Source: an uncultured Alphaproteobacteria bacterium (GTDB taxonomy: Bacteria; Pseudomonadota; Alphaproteobacteria; Rhodobacterales; Rhodobacteraceae). From it: a DNA stretch of 64,000 bases. Under the pieces are notes generated by a model. It searched no databases. It had not been told where the DNA came from and saw nothing but the letters and a program-made list of their open reading frames with translations. Positions 53,224 through 64,000 of this stretch are shown here, one piece after another; the stretch's first letter is position 1; the number at the start of each line of letters is the position of its first letter. The translations under genes and the position numbers were made by a program. The stretch is taken from contig CACFXF010000001.1 in NCBI GenBank assembly GCA_902570265.1, positions 1 to 64,000 of the forward strand. The letters are read 5' to 3'.

Positions 53224-54114
53224 ATGTCAATATTTATAAATAAAAATACAAAAGTAATTTGCCAAGGTTTCACAGGTTCACAGGGAACTTTTCACTCTCA
53301 GCAAGCTATCGACTATGGTACTAATATGGTGGGGGGTGTTACACCTGGTAAAGGTGGAGAAAAACATTTAGGTTTACCTGTTTTTGATACAGTTTATGAT
53401 GCAAAATTTAAAACCAAAGCCAGTGCCACAGTAATTTATGTTCCTCCACCATTTGCCGCAGATGCAATACTTGAAGCTATTGACTCTGAAATAGAAACAA
53501 TTGTGTGTATTACTGAAGGAATACCCGTTATAGATATGGTAAGAGTAAAGAGAGCTTTACATGGTTCAAAATCACGTTTGATAGGACCAAACTGTCCAGG
53601 TGTAATTACTCCTGAAGAGTGCAAAATCGGGATTATGCCAGGACACATTCACAAAAAAGGAAGTGTAGGGGTAGTTTCAAGATCTGGGACACTTACTTAT
53701 GAAGCAGTTGCTCAAACTACAGAAATAGGATTGGGTCAATCCACATGCGTTGGAATAGGAGGAGATCCTATAAAAGGAACAGAGCATATTGATGTTCTTG
53801 AATTATTTTTATCTGATAATGAAACTAAAAGCATTGTATTAATTGGAGAAATTGGAGGAACTGCAGAAGAGGAAGCAGCTCAATTTATTAAAGATGAAAG
53901 AAAAAAAGGTAGATCAAAACCTATTGCAGGATTTATTGCAGGAATTACTGCCCCCCCTGGCAGAAGAATGGGTCATGCGGGTGCAATAGTTGCTGGCGGC
54001 AAGGGTGGAGCTTCAGATAAAATTGAAGCAATGCGATCTGCAGGAATTATTGTTACTGAAAGTCCTGGAGAACTTGGAACAGCAGTAAGTACTGCAATTA
54101 AAAATTTTAAATAA
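53224..54114 (+). CDS. sucD: succinyl-CoA ligase subunit alpha
   Basis: [53 protein letters not shown]. Confidence 0.98.
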   Translation: MSIFINKNTKVICQGFTGSQGTFHSQQAIDYGTNMVGGVTPGKGGEKHLGLPVFDTVYDAKFKTKASATVIYVPPPFAADAILEAIDSEIETIVCITEGIPVIDMVRVKRALHGSKSRLIGPNCPGVITPEECKIGIMPGHIHKKGSVGVVSRSGTLTYEAVAQTTEIGLGQSTCVGIGGDPIKGTEHIDVLELFLSDNETKSIVLIGEIGGTAEEEAAQFIKDERKKGRSKPIAGFIAGITAPPGRRMGHAGAIVAGGKGGASDKIEAMRSAGIIVTESPGELGTAVSTAIKNFK

Positions 54115-54139
54115 TAGTGAAGATAAAAATAGGTAAAAG

Positions 54140-57103
54140 ATGAGTAAAGCTACCAACAATTTGACAGAAATAGTAAATAGCTTGGATATAAATAGTCTAC
54201 AAAATTTGGAACAGATGTATGATACATATATATCTAACCCTCAAATATTACATGAAAAATGGATTACAATTTTCAAAAACCTTTCTCACGAAATTCCGAG
54301 TTCTAAAGAAGAAATAAAAATAAAACCTTCATGGTTCAGACGAGATTGGCCTCCAACTAATATTACTGAAGAAATAGCAGCATTTGATGGACAGTGGGGC
54401 GAGTGCAGTAATCTTGATGAGAATAAAAAAATTAATAATAAAGTTATTAAGTCAAAAAAATTTGATATGAAAACATCAGTACTAGATAGTATAAGGGCAT
54501 TAATGTTTATTCGTGCCTACAGGGTCAGAGGACATTTAGCTGCAAATCTAGACCCACTTAGTTCAACTGAAACAAAAGTATTAGACCCAGCATTAGATCC
54601 TAAAACATATGGATTTAATTCAGAAGATATGAATAGACAGATTTACTTAGATAAAGTTTTAGGTCTTGAAGAAGCATCGATGAATCAAATATCACAAATT
54701 GTTAAGAAAACTTACTGCGGTACTTTCGCACTTCAATATATGCATATTTCTAATGCTGAAGAATCTGCTTGGTTAAAGGAAAGAATTGAAGGATTGGGTA
54801 AGGAAATAGAATTTACTCAAAAAGGTAGAAAAGCAATTCTTAATAAGCTTATAGAAGCAGAAGGATTTGAAAAGTTTTTACATATTAAATATATGGGAAC
54901 CAAAAGATTTGGATTAGATGGTGGAGAAGCAGTAATACCGGCAATGGAGCAAATCATTAAAAGAGGCGGTAATCTTGGCGTAAAAGAAATAATTATTGGC
55001 ATGCCTCACAGAGGACGTTTATCAATTCTAGCAAATGTAATGAGGAAACCATACAGAGCAATTTTTAATGAATTTCAAGGTGGTAGTTACAAACCAGAGG
55101 AAGTTGAAGGATCTGGTGATGTAAAATATCACCTTGGAGCATCATCTGACAGAGAGTTTGATGGAAATAAAATTCACTTGTCTTTAACAGCTAATCCAAG
55201 TCACTTAGAAGCTGTAAACCCTGTAGTTTTAGGAAAAGTAAGAGCAAAACAAAATCAACTTGATGATAGCAATAGAGTACAAGTTTTGCCTGTTTTACTA
55301 CATGGTGATGCTGCATTTGCTGGACAAGGTATCATTTCAGAATGCTTTGGACTATCAGGATTAAAAGGACATAAAACTGGTGGTACTATACATATAATTG
55401 TTAATAATCAAATTGGGTTTACAACTGCACCACATAATTCAAGATCTTCTCCATATCCAACTGACATAGCTTTAATGGTAGAGGCTCCAATTTTTCATGT
55501 AAATGGTGATGACCCAGAAGCTGTGGTTCATGCAGCAAAAGTAGCGACGGAATTTCGACAAAAGTTTCATAAAGATGTTGTTATAGACGTATTTTGCTAC
55601 AGAAGATTTGGACATAATGAAGGTGATGAACCAATGTTCACGCAACCAAAGATGTATGCAAAAATAAAAAAACATAAAACTACTTTACAGCAGTACTCAG
55701 AGAAACTTATTATGGAAGGCTTAGTACCAGAAGGTGAAATAGAAGACTTAAAAACAAATTTTCAAAAATTTCTTTCTGAAGAATTTGAAAGTTCAAAAAG
55801 TTATAAACCTAATAAAGCTGATTGGTTAGATGGCAAATGGTCTGGACTAGGACAATATACAAAAGAGGCTGTAGTAAAAGATGGCCAATATCAAAGGGGC
55901 AAAACCTCTATTTCAATTCAAAAATTTAATGATATTGGGAAAGCGTTAACTAAAATTCCAAATGAGATTAATGCTCACAAAACTGTGAAAAGAATGCTTG
56001 ATAATAAGCAAAAGCAATTAACCTCAGGTAAAAATATTGACTGGGCTACAGCTGAAGCTCTAGCCTTCGGATCACTATTGGTGGAAGGTTATCCTGTTAG
56101 ATTATCTGGTCAAGACTGTACAAGGGGTACTTTTAGCCATAGACATAGTGCTGTCATTGATCAATTAACAGAAGAGCGATACTATCCTTTAAATAACATT
56201 TCAAAAAATCAAAAACACTATGAAGTAATAGACTCTATGCTATCTGAATATGCTGTTTTAGGCTATGAGTATGGTTATTCCCTAGCAGAGCCAAATTCAT
56301 TAACAATTTGGGAAGCTCAATTTGGTGATTTTACCAATGGAGCACAAATAATGATTGATCAATTCATTTCGTCTGGTGAAAAAAAATGGTTGAGAATGTC
56401 AGGATTGGTGATGCTTCTCCCTCATGGTTATGAGGGGCAGGGTCCTGAACATTCATCAGCACGGTTAGAAAGATTTTTACAAACATGTGCTGAAGATAAC
56501 TGGATTATAGCTAATTGCACAACACCATCAAATTATTTCCATATTTTAAGAAGGCAATTGTATAGGAGCTTTAGAAAACCATTAGTTATAATGAGTCCAA
56601 AATCTTTGCTTAGAAATAAACGTGCTGTATCTAGTAAAGAAGATTTTGTAAACGGTTCTACTTTTCATAGGGTTCTTTGGGATGATGCTGAAAAAGGGAA
56701 TTCAACAACAAAATTACAGAAAGACTCAAAAATTAAAAGAGTGATTATTTGCTCGGGTAAAATCTATTTTGATCTTTTAAACGAAAGAGAACAAAGGGAA
56801 ATTTCTGATATATACTTATTAAGACTTGAACAATTTTATCCGTTCCCAGCATTATCATTTATTAAAGAATTAAGTAGATTTAAAGATTCAGAATTTGTGT
56901 GGTGCCAAGAAGAACCCAAAAATCAGGGGGGATGGTCATTTATTGAACCTAATTTGGAATGGTCCTTAAATAGAGTTCAGGCCAAATATAAAAGAGCGAG
57001 ATATATTGGAAGAGCTGCAGCTGCTTCACCTGCAACTGGTTTAGCTACACAGCATAAAAAACAGCAAGAAATGATAATTAATGAAGCACTTACTATTGAT
57101 TGA
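54140..57103 (+). CDS. sucA: 2-oxoglutarate dehydrogenase E1 component
   Basis: IGMPHRGRLSILANVMRKP, HLGASSDREF, LLPHGYEGQGPEHSSARLERFLQ. Confidence 0.98.
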   Translation: MSKATNNLTEIVNSLDINSLQNLEQMYDTYISNPQILHEKWITIFKNLSHEIPSSKEEIKIKPSWFRRDWPPTNITEEIAAFDGQWGECSNLDENKKINNKVIKSKKFDMKTSVLDSIRALMFIRAYRVRGHLAANLDPLSSTETKVLDPALDPKTYGFNSEDMNRQIYLDKVLGLEEASMNQISQIVKKTYCGTFALQYMHISNAEESAWLKERIEGLGKEIEFTQKGRKAILNKLIEAEGFEKFLHIKYMGTKRFGLDGGEAVIPAMEQIIKRGGNLGVKEIIIGMPHRGRLSILANVMRKPYRAIFNEFQGGSYKPEEVEGSGDVKYHLGASSDREFDGNKIHLSLTANPSHLEAVNPVVLGKVRAKQNQLDDSNRVQVLPVLLHGDAAFAGQGIISECFGLSGLKGHKTGGTIHIIVNNQIGFTTAPHNSRSSPYPTDIALMVEAPIFHVNGDDPEAVVHAAKVATEFRQKFHKDVVIDVFCYRRFGHNEGDEPMFTQPKMYAKIKKHKTTLQQYSEKLIMEGLVPEGEIEDLKTNFQKFLSEEFESSKSYKPNKADWLDGKWSGLGQYTKEAVVKDGQYQRGKTSISIQKFNDIGKALTKIPNEINAHKTVKRMLDNKQKQLTSGKNIDWATAEALAFGSLLVEGYPVRLSGQDCTRGTFSHRHSAVIDQLTEERYYPLNNISKNQKHYEVIDSMLSEYAVLGYEYGYSLAEPNSLTIWEAQFGDFTNGAQIMIDQFISSGEKKWLRMSGLVMLLPHGYEGQGPEHSSARLERFLQTCAEDNWIIANCTTPSNYFHILRRQLYRSFRKPLVIMSPKSLLRNKRAVSSKEDFVNGSTFHRVLWDDAEKGNSTTKLQKDSKIKRVIICSGKIYFDLLNEREQREISDIYLLRLEQFYPFPALSFIKELSRFKDSEFVWCQEEPKNQGGWSFIEPNLEWSLNRVQAKYKRARYIGRAAAASPATGLATQHKKQQEMIINEALTID

Positions 57104-57111
57104 GGTAAAAA

Positions 57112-58326
57112 ATGACTGAAATACGTGTACCTACCCTAGGAGAAAGTGTAACTGAAGCAACTGTTGCAACATGGTTTAAAAAGCCCGGTGATTCAGTAGC
57201 TATCGATGAAATGTTATGCGAATTAGAAACTGATAAAGTCACAGTTGAAGTACCTTCAACTGTTTCGGGAATACTTTCAGAAATAGTTGTCCATGAAGGT
57301 GAAACTGTAGGACTTGATGCAATACTAGGAATAATTTCGAAAGGTGACATTCAACCAACTAAAAATAATAATGATGATCAAAAAATATCTTCTATATCCA
57401 ATGACAAAATACAAATAAGTAATGATTCTAAGGATTTTGAGAATGCTCCTTCCGCAAAAAAACTTATGAATGAAAATAAAATTAATGAGAAGAATGTTGT
57501 TGGGACAGGCAGAGATGGAAGAATTATGAAAGAAGACGTACTTGCTGTTTTAAACTCTGAAAGTAGTACAAATAGGTCAGAAAACCAATTAACTGATCAA
57601 ATACAAAAAGATGAGGTTGATACGTCTAAGCACCAAGAACGAATTAAAATGTCTAGATTACGTATGACAATAGCTAAACGTTTGAAAGAAGCTCAAAATA
57701 CTGCCGCAATGCTAACGACTTATAATGAAGTTGATATGTCAAGTGTAATAAAAATTAGAAGTAAATTTAAAGAAGTTTTTGAAAAAAAACATAATGTAAA
57801 GTTAGGTTTTATGTCTTTCTTTGTTAAAGCATGTTGCCATGCACTAAACGAAGTTCCAGAAGTAAATGCTCAAACAGATGAGGATCACTTAGTTTTTAAT
57901 CGATTTGTAAATATGGGCGTTGCAGTTGGAACACCCACTGGTCTAGTAGTCCCAGTTATAAAGAATGCTGATAAAATGAGTTTTGCAGAGGTAGAAAAAT
58001 CAATTAGTAATTTAGGAAAAAAAGCAAGAGATGGAAAACTTTCAATGGATGACATGAAAGGTGGTACTTTTACTATATCTAATGGAGGTGTCTATGGATC
58101 CCTAATGTCTTCACCAATTTTAAACTATCCACAATCTGGAATTCTTGGAATGCATAAAATTCAAGAAAGACCAATTGCAATAGATGGTAATGTTGTTATT
58201 AAACCCATGATGTATTTAGCACTTAGTTATGATCATAGAATAGTTGATGGGAAGGGAGCGGTTACTTTTTTAGTAAGGGTTAAAGAAATGCTCGAAGACC
58301 CACATCGTTTACTTATGGATGTTTAG
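57112..58326 (+). CDS. sucB: 2-oxoglutarate dehydrogenase E2 (dihydrolipoyl succinyltransferase)
   Basis: Lipoyl domain [13 protein letters not shown]; catalytic [16 protein letters not shown]. Confidence 0.98.
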   Translation: MTEIRVPTLGESVTEATVATWFKKPGDSVAIDEMLCELETDKVTVEVPSTVSGILSEIVVHEGETVGLDAILGIISKGDIQPTKNNNDDQKISSISNDKIQISNDSKDFENAPSAKKLMNENKINEKNVVGTGRDGRIMKEDVLAVLNSESSTNRSENQLTDQIQKDEVDTSKHQERIKMSRLRMTIAKRLKEAQNTAAMLTTYNEVDMSSVIKIRSKFKEVFEKKHNVKLGFMSFFVKACCHALNEVPEVNAQTDEDHLVFNRFVNMGVAVGTPTGLVVPVIKNADKMSFAEVEKSISNLGKKARDGKLSMDDMKGGTFTISNGGVYGSLMSSPILNYPQSGILGMHKIQERPIAIDGNVVIKPMMYLALSYDHRIVDGKGAVTFLVRVKEMLEDPHRLLMDV

Positions 58327-58340
58327 GAGAGGATAAGAAA

Positions 58341-59729
58341 ATGTCAGATTATGATGTTATAGTTGTCGGTTCGGGCCCAGGTGGATATGTATGTGCTATT
58401 AGGTGTGCTCAACTTGGTTTAAAAACAGCATGCATTGAGGGAAAAGATACTCTAGGTGGGACCTGTTTAAATATAGGATGCATTCCATCTAAAGCATTAT
58501 TACATGCGTCAGAGCTTTTTGAAGAAAGTAATCATAACTTTTCCAAACTTGGAATAGAAACAGGAAAAATGACTGTTAACTGGAGTAAAATGCTTGAATA
58601 TAAAAATGATATTGTAAATCAGAATACAAAAGGAATAGAGTTTCTTTTTAAAAAAAATAAGATAGATTTAATCAATGGATGGGCATCTATAAAAGAACCT
58701 GGGTTATTAACAGTAAATAATCAAAACTTTAAGTCTAAATCTATAATAATTGCAACAGGATCAGAACCTTCCCAATTAAAAGGAATACAAGTTGATGAGA
58801 AAACTATCGTCTCTTCAACAGGAGCTTTGTCTCTATCAAAGATACCAAAAAAATTAATAATAGTTGGAGCTGGGGTTATAGGATTAGAACTTGGTTCCGT
58901 ATATTCAAGATTAGGTACAGATGTGACAGTTTTAGAGTACTTAGAAGAAATTACCCCTGGGCTTGATAAAGAAACAGCAAAAATGTTTAGAAGAATTTTA
59001 AGTAAGCAAGGAATAAAATTTATCTTAGGAGCAGGTGTTCAAGCTACAAAAAAATCAGGAGATCGTCTCATTGTTGAATATTCATTAAGAAATGACAAAA
59101 AAATAGAAGAACTTGATACAGATATCATTCTGGTTGCAACAGGAAGAAAACCTTTTACTGATGGACTTAATCTTAAAAAAGTAGGAATTGAATTAAATCA
59201 ATTTGGTCAAATTATCACTGATGAAAATTTAAAAACGAATATTGATGGAATATACGCAATAGGTGATGTAACAAGTGGACCAATGCTTGCTCATAAAGCA
59301 GAAGATGAGGGAATAGCACTTGCAGAAATGCTTGCCGGTCAATCGGGGCATGTAAATTATGATATTATTCCTTCCGTTATATATACATCTCCAGAAGTAG
59401 CAAGCATAGGTAAAACAGAAGAAGAGCTAAAAAAAGAAAATAAGAGTTATAACGTTGGAAAATTTTCATTTATGGGAAATGGACGTGCAAAAGCTTGTCT
59501 TTCAGCAGACGGTTATGCAAAAATTTTATCGGACAAAACTACAGATAGAATTTTAGGAGGTCATATCATAGGTCCATCTGCTGGAGATTTAATACATGAG
59601 ATTTGCGTAGCAATGGAATTTGGGGCAAGTGCTGAAGACTTGGCTAGAACTTGTCATGCACATCCTACTTTTTCCGAAGCAGTAAGAGAAGCAGCTTTAG
59701 CTTGTGGAGATGGAGCTATACATTCATAA
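58341..59729 (+). CDS. lpdA: dihydrolipoyl dehydrogenase
   Basis: [20 protein letters not shown] redox motif; C-terminal [15 protein letters not shown]. Confidence 0.97.
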   Translation: MSDYDVIVVGSGPGGYVCAIRCAQLGLKTACIEGKDTLGGTCLNIGCIPSKALLHASELFEESNHNFSKLGIETGKMTVNWSKMLEYKNDIVNQNTKGIEFLFKKNKIDLINGWASIKEPGLLTVNNQNFKSKSIIIATGSEPSQLKGIQVDEKTIVSSTGALSLSKIPKKLIIVGAGVIGLELGSVYSRLGTDVTVLEYLEEITPGLDKETAKMFRRILSKQGIKFILGAGVQATKKSGDRLIVEYSLRNDKKIEELDTDIILVATGRKPFTDGLNLKKVGIELNQFGQIITDENLKTNIDGIYAIGDVTSGPMLAHKAEDEGIALAEMLAGQSGHVNYDIIPSVIYTSPEVASIGKTEEELKKENKSYNVGKFSFMGNGRAKACLSADGYAKILSDKTTDRILGGHIIGPSAGDLIHEICVAMEFGASAEDLARTCHAHPTFSEAVREAALACGDGAIHS

Positions 59730-59735
59730 GTTTAT

Positions 59736-60389
59736 TTAAACCTCTAGTAGCATTCTTAAACCATTAGTAACATCTGCCCTCACAGCTAGCTTTAAGCCTG
59801 GTTCATCACCTACTCTTAGTGTCGATAATATTTTTCTATGATGATTAGGTGCCTGACTCTTAGATGTATCATCATAAAGAGCTCTCATAGTTGGAATATA
59901 TTGCAACCATATTGTTTCAACTAATGCCAAGGTGCTTGGTGCTTGAGCTCTTAAATATAATGTGCGATGAAATTCAAGGTTGCTTTTAACATATCCAACA
60001 GCGTCCTTTTTAACTATCATTTCCTCTATTTTACCATTTATCAAAACTAATCTATCGATAAGAGCATCATGAACCCTTGGTAGCGACTTTGAAGCTAATT
60101 CGGGTTCCAAAATTGCTCTCAAACTGGCTAGTTCTTCAATTCTTTCATTTGTAAGTATGGGAGTAGAAATACGACCTGAAGAAGAAATTTGTAGTGCTCC
60201 TTCTGCTACTAATCTTCTAACTGCTTCGCGAACAGGCATTACTGAGACCCTAAACTTTTTAGCTAAAGATCTTAAAGTTAAAACTTGTCCAGGATTTAAA
60301 CAACCACCAAGAATTTCTGATCTTAGACTTCTGTATATTACTTCATGCGTAGGTAATGTTAAATCACTAGTATTAATTTCTCTACTCAT
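59736..60389 (-). CDS. GntR-family transcriptional regulator (FCD-type C-terminal domain)
   Basis: wHTH HEVIYRSLRSEILGGCLNPGQVLTLRSLAKKFRVSVMPVREAVRRLVAEGAL; helical FCD-like C-terminus. Confidence 0.92.
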   Translation of the reverse strand: MSREINTSDLTLPTHEVIYRSLRSEILGGCLNPGQVLTLRSLAKKFRVSVMPVREAVRRLVAEGALQISSSGRISTPILTNERIEELASLRAILEPELASKSLPRVHDALIDRLVLINGKIEEMIVKKDAVGYVKSNLEFHRTLYLRAQAPSTLALVETIWLQYIPTMRALYDDTSKSQAPNHHRKILSTLRVGDEPGLKLAVRADVTNGLRMLLEV

Positions 60390-60394
60390 ATCTC

Positions 60395-60408
60395 TTTGTG
60401 ATCACAAA
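60395..60408. promoter_or_regulatory. TTTGTGATCACAAA palindrome directly upstream of gntR; candidate autoregulatory operator
   Basis: Perfect 14-bp palindrome 6-19 nt upstream of the gntR start codon; identical core to the sucC upstream pair. Confidence 0.62.
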
Positions 60409-60438
60409 AAGTTTTAAATGTCAAATGAACATATTATT

Positions 60439-61125
60439 CTAGAATATATATTTTCTGATTTCGTGACCATTTTTGTTTAGCCACTCTCTGTCATACATGT
60501 AACTAGGGTGTAATTCACCTACAAGTTTCCAAAAAAGATATCCATGATTCATATGGACTAAATGTGATAATTCATGAATTATAACATATTTATAAACAGA
60601 TGGAGGAGCCATTATAAGACGCCAATTGAGCATTATTGATCCCTTAGAAGAACAAGACCCCCATCTCGATTTAGTATCCTTAAAACTTATTTTTCGAATT
60701 TTTTTTTTGAATAAATTCGATTTTTTAATAATAAATGGGGTCATTATTGACCTACAATATTCAATAAGAAATTTTTGTACTGCATTGCCTACATTTATAA
60801 TATTTTTAGGTAAGCAAATTTTATTCGATTCAAAAAATCTAATAGTTGAAACATTATTATCTGAAACTATCTCATAACAATTTCCCTCAACTGGAAGCAT
60901 TAAGCCTTTATCTACAATTTTTGGTACTACACATTTACTAAGTTGCTTTGATATCCAACTACGATTTTCATTAAAAAAATCAATAATATCTAAATTAGGT
61001 AAATACAATGATGCATTAATGGAAATTTTACCAGTAACTCTGCAAACCTTTAAAGAAAGTCTACGAATCTTATTTTTTCTATTTATGTGTATATATCTAT
61101 CAAACTCCGGACTATAAAAAGTCAT
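60439..61125 (-). CDS. YgjP/SprT-like M48-type metallopeptidase (DUF45)
   Basis: Zn motif VIIHELSHLVHMNHGYLFW; SRWGSCSSKGSIMLNWRLI. Confidence 0.88.
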   Translation of the reverse strand: MTFYSPEFDRYIHINRKNKIRRLSLKVCRVTGKISINASLYLPNLDIIDFFNENRSWISKQLSKCVVPKIVDKGLMLPVEGNCYEIVSDNNVSTIRFFESNKICLPKNIINVGNAVQKFLIEYCRSIMTPFIIKKSNLFKKKIRKISFKDTKSRWGSCSSKGSIMLNWRLIMAPPSVYKYVIIHELSHLVHMNHGYLFWKLVGELHPSYMYDREWLNKNGHEIRKYIF

Positions 61126-61288
61126 TATTTTACCTTACTAAAAAATTCTTATAATCAATTTGTAATTATAGCAAAACTCTACTTAAAAAAAAAATTAAAT
61201 GTTTTTTTTTAGAAAAATTTCATTTAAGTTTTTGACAACTTAACATAGTTATGGCAGATCATTGCAAACAACAATCAAAGGAAATTAA

Positions 61289-61645
61289 ATGGCAAAAGAA
61301 TCATGGGGAAAAAAGCGTACTTGTCCAAAATGTGATACTCGTTTTTATGATTTAAACAAAGATCCCTTACTATGTCCTAATTGCGGACATACTTTCAGCC
61401 TAGATTCCATAATGGAAGTATTCAAAAAGTCTACAAAAGATACATCGCCCAAAAAATCAACTGATGAAAAAAATTCTTCTGAAATTGAAGGGATTGAACC
61501 TGAAGATATTATTTTAGATGATGAATTAGAAGATGAGGCTAACTCTAGTGTAGATTTAGAAGATAACTTACTAGAAGAAGAAGATGATGATTCAACCCCG
61601 ATTGGTGTAATTCCAGATGTAACTAAAGAAGAAGATGAAAGTTGA
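61289..61645 (+). CDS. TIGR02300-like protein (zinc-ribbon N-terminus, acidic C-terminus)
   Basis: AKESWGKKRTCPKCDTRFYDLNKDPLLCPNCGHTF; acidic low-complexity tail; adjacent to tRNA-Ala. Confidence 0.85.
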   Translation: MAKESWGKKRTCPKCDTRFYDLNKDPLLCPNCGHTFSLDSIMEVFKKSTKDTSPKKSTDEKNSSEIEGIEPEDIILDDELEDEANSSVDLEDNLLEEEDDDSTPIGVIPDVTKEEDES

Positions 61646-61714
61646 ACCAAATTCTATAAAGTTAATTTTTATCTTTTTATTTAATTTTTTTTGATTAATA
61701 TTATTCCAAAGTCC

Positions 61715-61790
<76 letters not shown>

Positions 61791-62034
61791 TTTATCTTAT
61801 TTCTCCTTATATGCTAAAAATATAGACTTTTCAGTATAATTACCAAAAAAAGGCTACACACTTGGGGAGTAAATCAATTAAAAAAATACTAATCAAAATT
61901 GAAAGACTGCCATCTAAGCTAATAGGTTTTATATGTTTACACCAATATCTCAAATAATTAGAAAGTATTTTGGCAGGAAAAGATATATTATAAAGTATTG
62001 TGATTCTAAAACTGTCAAACTAATCAATATAAGT

Positions 62035-62793
62035 TTATCTTTTAATTAAAATTCCTTGACCTGTAGGTATTTCTAAAACAGAGTACCCTTTTTTATTAAA
62101 CCAATTTAGCTCAGAAATATTTTGCTGTTCATAGTACATCCATCCAAAATCATCTAAGATAATTATAGAACCAGGAACCATTTTTTCAAAAAGTATTTCC
62201 AACGTTCCAATTTCAGCATCAACATTATTAAGGTCAAGGTGCATAAAAGATATTTTTTCAGGACAATTAATAGATAAAGTTTCAGGTAGTTTTCCTTTAG
62301 TTATAACAACATTTTTTTCACTTTTAAAAAGATCCTTAACCTCATCGCAAAGCGTTTTTGAATGCTCAGGCATAGCATGGTGTGAAAAACTTTCATCATG
62401 CTCAAATAGATCATAAAGAAAATATCTTTTATCTTTTATTTTTGAAAATTCTAAATATTCATGAACAACTTTTGCAGTAGTACCTTTGTAACATCCACAT
62501 TCAACAAAATCGCCCTCAAGTTTGAGGCCAATTTCTGCCGCCCAAACAATTGTTGCCATTCTCCATAGTATCCCATGAAGAGGATATTGTCCTTTTGAAT
62601 ATTTATTAAATATCTTCATCAACCTTTCATTTTTCATAAAACTAAGGTTTCTGCCCCATGTTAGAAGATTATCACTACAATAAATACCTTTTTTAGTATT
62701 ATTAATACTATGAAAAATTTGATGAAATCCATTAACAAAAGTTTTTTCCTTACCTTTTGTTACGCCATAGAATTGATCTGTAATGTGATTCAA
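62035..62793 (-). CDS. TylF/MycF-like O-methyltransferase family protein
   Basis: EGDFVECGCYKGTTAKVVHEYL SAM motif, YLYDLFEHDE-like region, GSIIILDDFGW. Confidence 0.78.
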   Translation of the reverse strand: MNHITDQFYGVTKGKEKTFVNGFHQIFHSINNTKKGIYCSDNLLTWGRNLSFMKNERLMKIFNKYSKGQYPLHGILWRMATIVWAAEIGLKLEGDFVECGCYKGTTAKVVHEYLEFSKIKDKRYFLYDLFEHDESFSHHAMPEHSKTLCDEVKDLFKSEKNVVITKGKLPETLSINCPEKISFMHLDLNNVDAEIGTLEILFEKMVPGSIIILDDFGWMYYEQQNISELNWFNKKGYSVLEIPTGQGILIKR

Positions 62794-62970
62794 ATTAAAA
62801 TCCTTTCATTTGGCTTATGCAGCAAATTTTGTACCAATTGATTAATTTTTTTATTTTAACCATAAATTTGAAAAAATTATTAAGTTAAAATAGATTAGAA
62901 TTGGGATATTATTACTCTTGGCTACACCAAATCCCCTTTTGAAATTGTCGTAATTAGTAAATTAAAACAA

Positions 62971-63939
62971 TCAATTAAGATCGTCTTCAATAAATATCTT
63001 AATAATTTCATTAAAATTATTTTCCGATTTAAATCCTAACTGTGATGCCTTAAGGGGTGAGAAATTTTTAGGCCATCCTTTAACCATATTTTGTATTGAT
63101 AAATCTTTTTTTGGAACAATCAGATCAACTGCTTTTTGTCCAGCTATAGATCTTAATGACTCAATTTGTTCTTCTACTGTACAACTTACTCCAGGAAGGT
63201 TTAATGATCTTCTATTTTCTAGTTGGAAAGTTTCCAATGATACTGAATGAATCAAAAAATTTACTGCAGACCTGGGAGATGCATGCCAATGTCGGACTGA
63301 TGAATCAACAGGTAAATATGCTTTTTTACCATTTAAAGGTTCCCTAATAATATTTGAAAAAAAACCTGAAGCGGCTTTATTGGGTTTTCCTGGTCTAACA
63401 CAAATAGTTGGTAGTCTAAGGGAAATACCATTAATAAAGCCTTTCCTACTGAAATCAGAAATCAAAATTTCTATTGAAGCTTTTTGTGCTCCATAACTAG
63501 TCTGTGGAGAACAGAGAAATTCGTCATCTATCTTATCTGGGAACGGAGTGCCAAATACAGCTATTGAAGATGTAAAAATTACTTTTGGAATATACTTTCT
63601 AGAACTATTTAGATGTTCTACTTTTAAAGCAGATAAAAAATTCCACATTGAGAAAAGATTTACATTCCAACCCTTCTCAAAATTTTCTTCTGCCTCACCA
63701 GAGACAATAGATGCTAGATAAAATATTAAACCAAATCTTTCAGATGAGAATTCTTTTAGTATCTCACTATTCTCAACTGTACCTATTACACGCCTTATCC
63801 TAGTATCTTTATATTTTGGTAAATATAGATCAAAAAGACATATTTCATCAATATTGAAAGCATTAAAGTTTGGTTCGAGAAGTTTATAAACTAATTTTTG
63901 ACCAACCATACCCCCTGCACCAATAATCAATATTTTCAT
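62971..63939 (-). CDS. NAD-dependent epimerase/dehydratase (extended SDR, D-erythronate dehydrogenase-like)
   Basis: Rossmann ILIIGAGGMVGQKLVYKLL; FYLASIVSGEAEENFEKGWNVNL; catalytic YGAQKA. Confidence 0.85.
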   Translation of the reverse strand: MKILIIGAGGMVGQKLVYKLLEPNFNAFNIDEICLFDLYLPKYKDTRIRRVIGTVENSEILKEFSSERFGLIFYLASIVSGEAEENFEKGWNVNLFSMWNFLSALKVEHLNSSRKYIPKVIFTSSIAVFGTPFPDKIDDEFLCSPQTSYGAQKASIEILISDFSRKGFINGISLRLPTICVRPGKPNKAASGFFSNIIREPLNGKKAYLPVDSSVRHWHASPRSAVNFLIHSVSLETFQLENRRSLNLPGVSCTVEEQIESLRSIAGQKAVDLIVPKKDLSIQNMVKGWPKNFSPLKASQLGFKSENNFNEIIKIFIEDDLN

Positions 63940-64000
63940 CCTAGTACTCTCTTGATATTTTTATAATTAATTTAAGGCAGTAATTTATATTTATTTCAAA

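Overview
This 64 kb window is AT-rich, gene-dense and looks like an alphaproteobacterial chromosome. That assignment rests on gene content and gene order (Irr-type Fur next to fabA-fabB-fabI; a UspA/NifU-like/tsaB/rimI block; a TIGR02300-type protein next to tRNA-Ala; a TauE + TIGR02186 pair). Most of it is housekeeping. The main blocks are: partial aroA; trmB, metK, lnt, corC, ybeY, phoH, miaB; a dimethylglycine/sarcosine dehydrogenase-like gene; fabI-fabB-fabA with divergent irr; acs; smc; a lytic transglycosylase; dapA-smpB; gshB-rsmI; glnD-murJ; trpS-uspA-nifU-like-tsaB-rimI; a BMP-family nucleoside ABC transporter with purine nucleoside phosphorylase; and a TCA block (sdhCDA-lipoprotein-sdhB, mdh, sucCDAB, lpdA) ending with a GntR regulator. 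No CRISPR array, prophage, transposase or defence system was recognised. The best leads are: (1) a shared TTTGTGATCACAA palindrome, doubled 20 bp apart inside a 19-bp terminator-like inverted repeat between mdh and sucC, and repeated at the start of the GntR gene at the end of the same cluster; (2) a frameshift in fabB at a G9 run, either a sequencing error, slippage or a real lesion; (3) a small lipoprotein between sdhA and sdhB; (4) a near-copy of the tRNA-Ala 3' end about 1.1 kb downstream of the tRNA, bracketing a TylF-like methyltransferase. I did not find convincing evidence of a wholly new multi-gene system.
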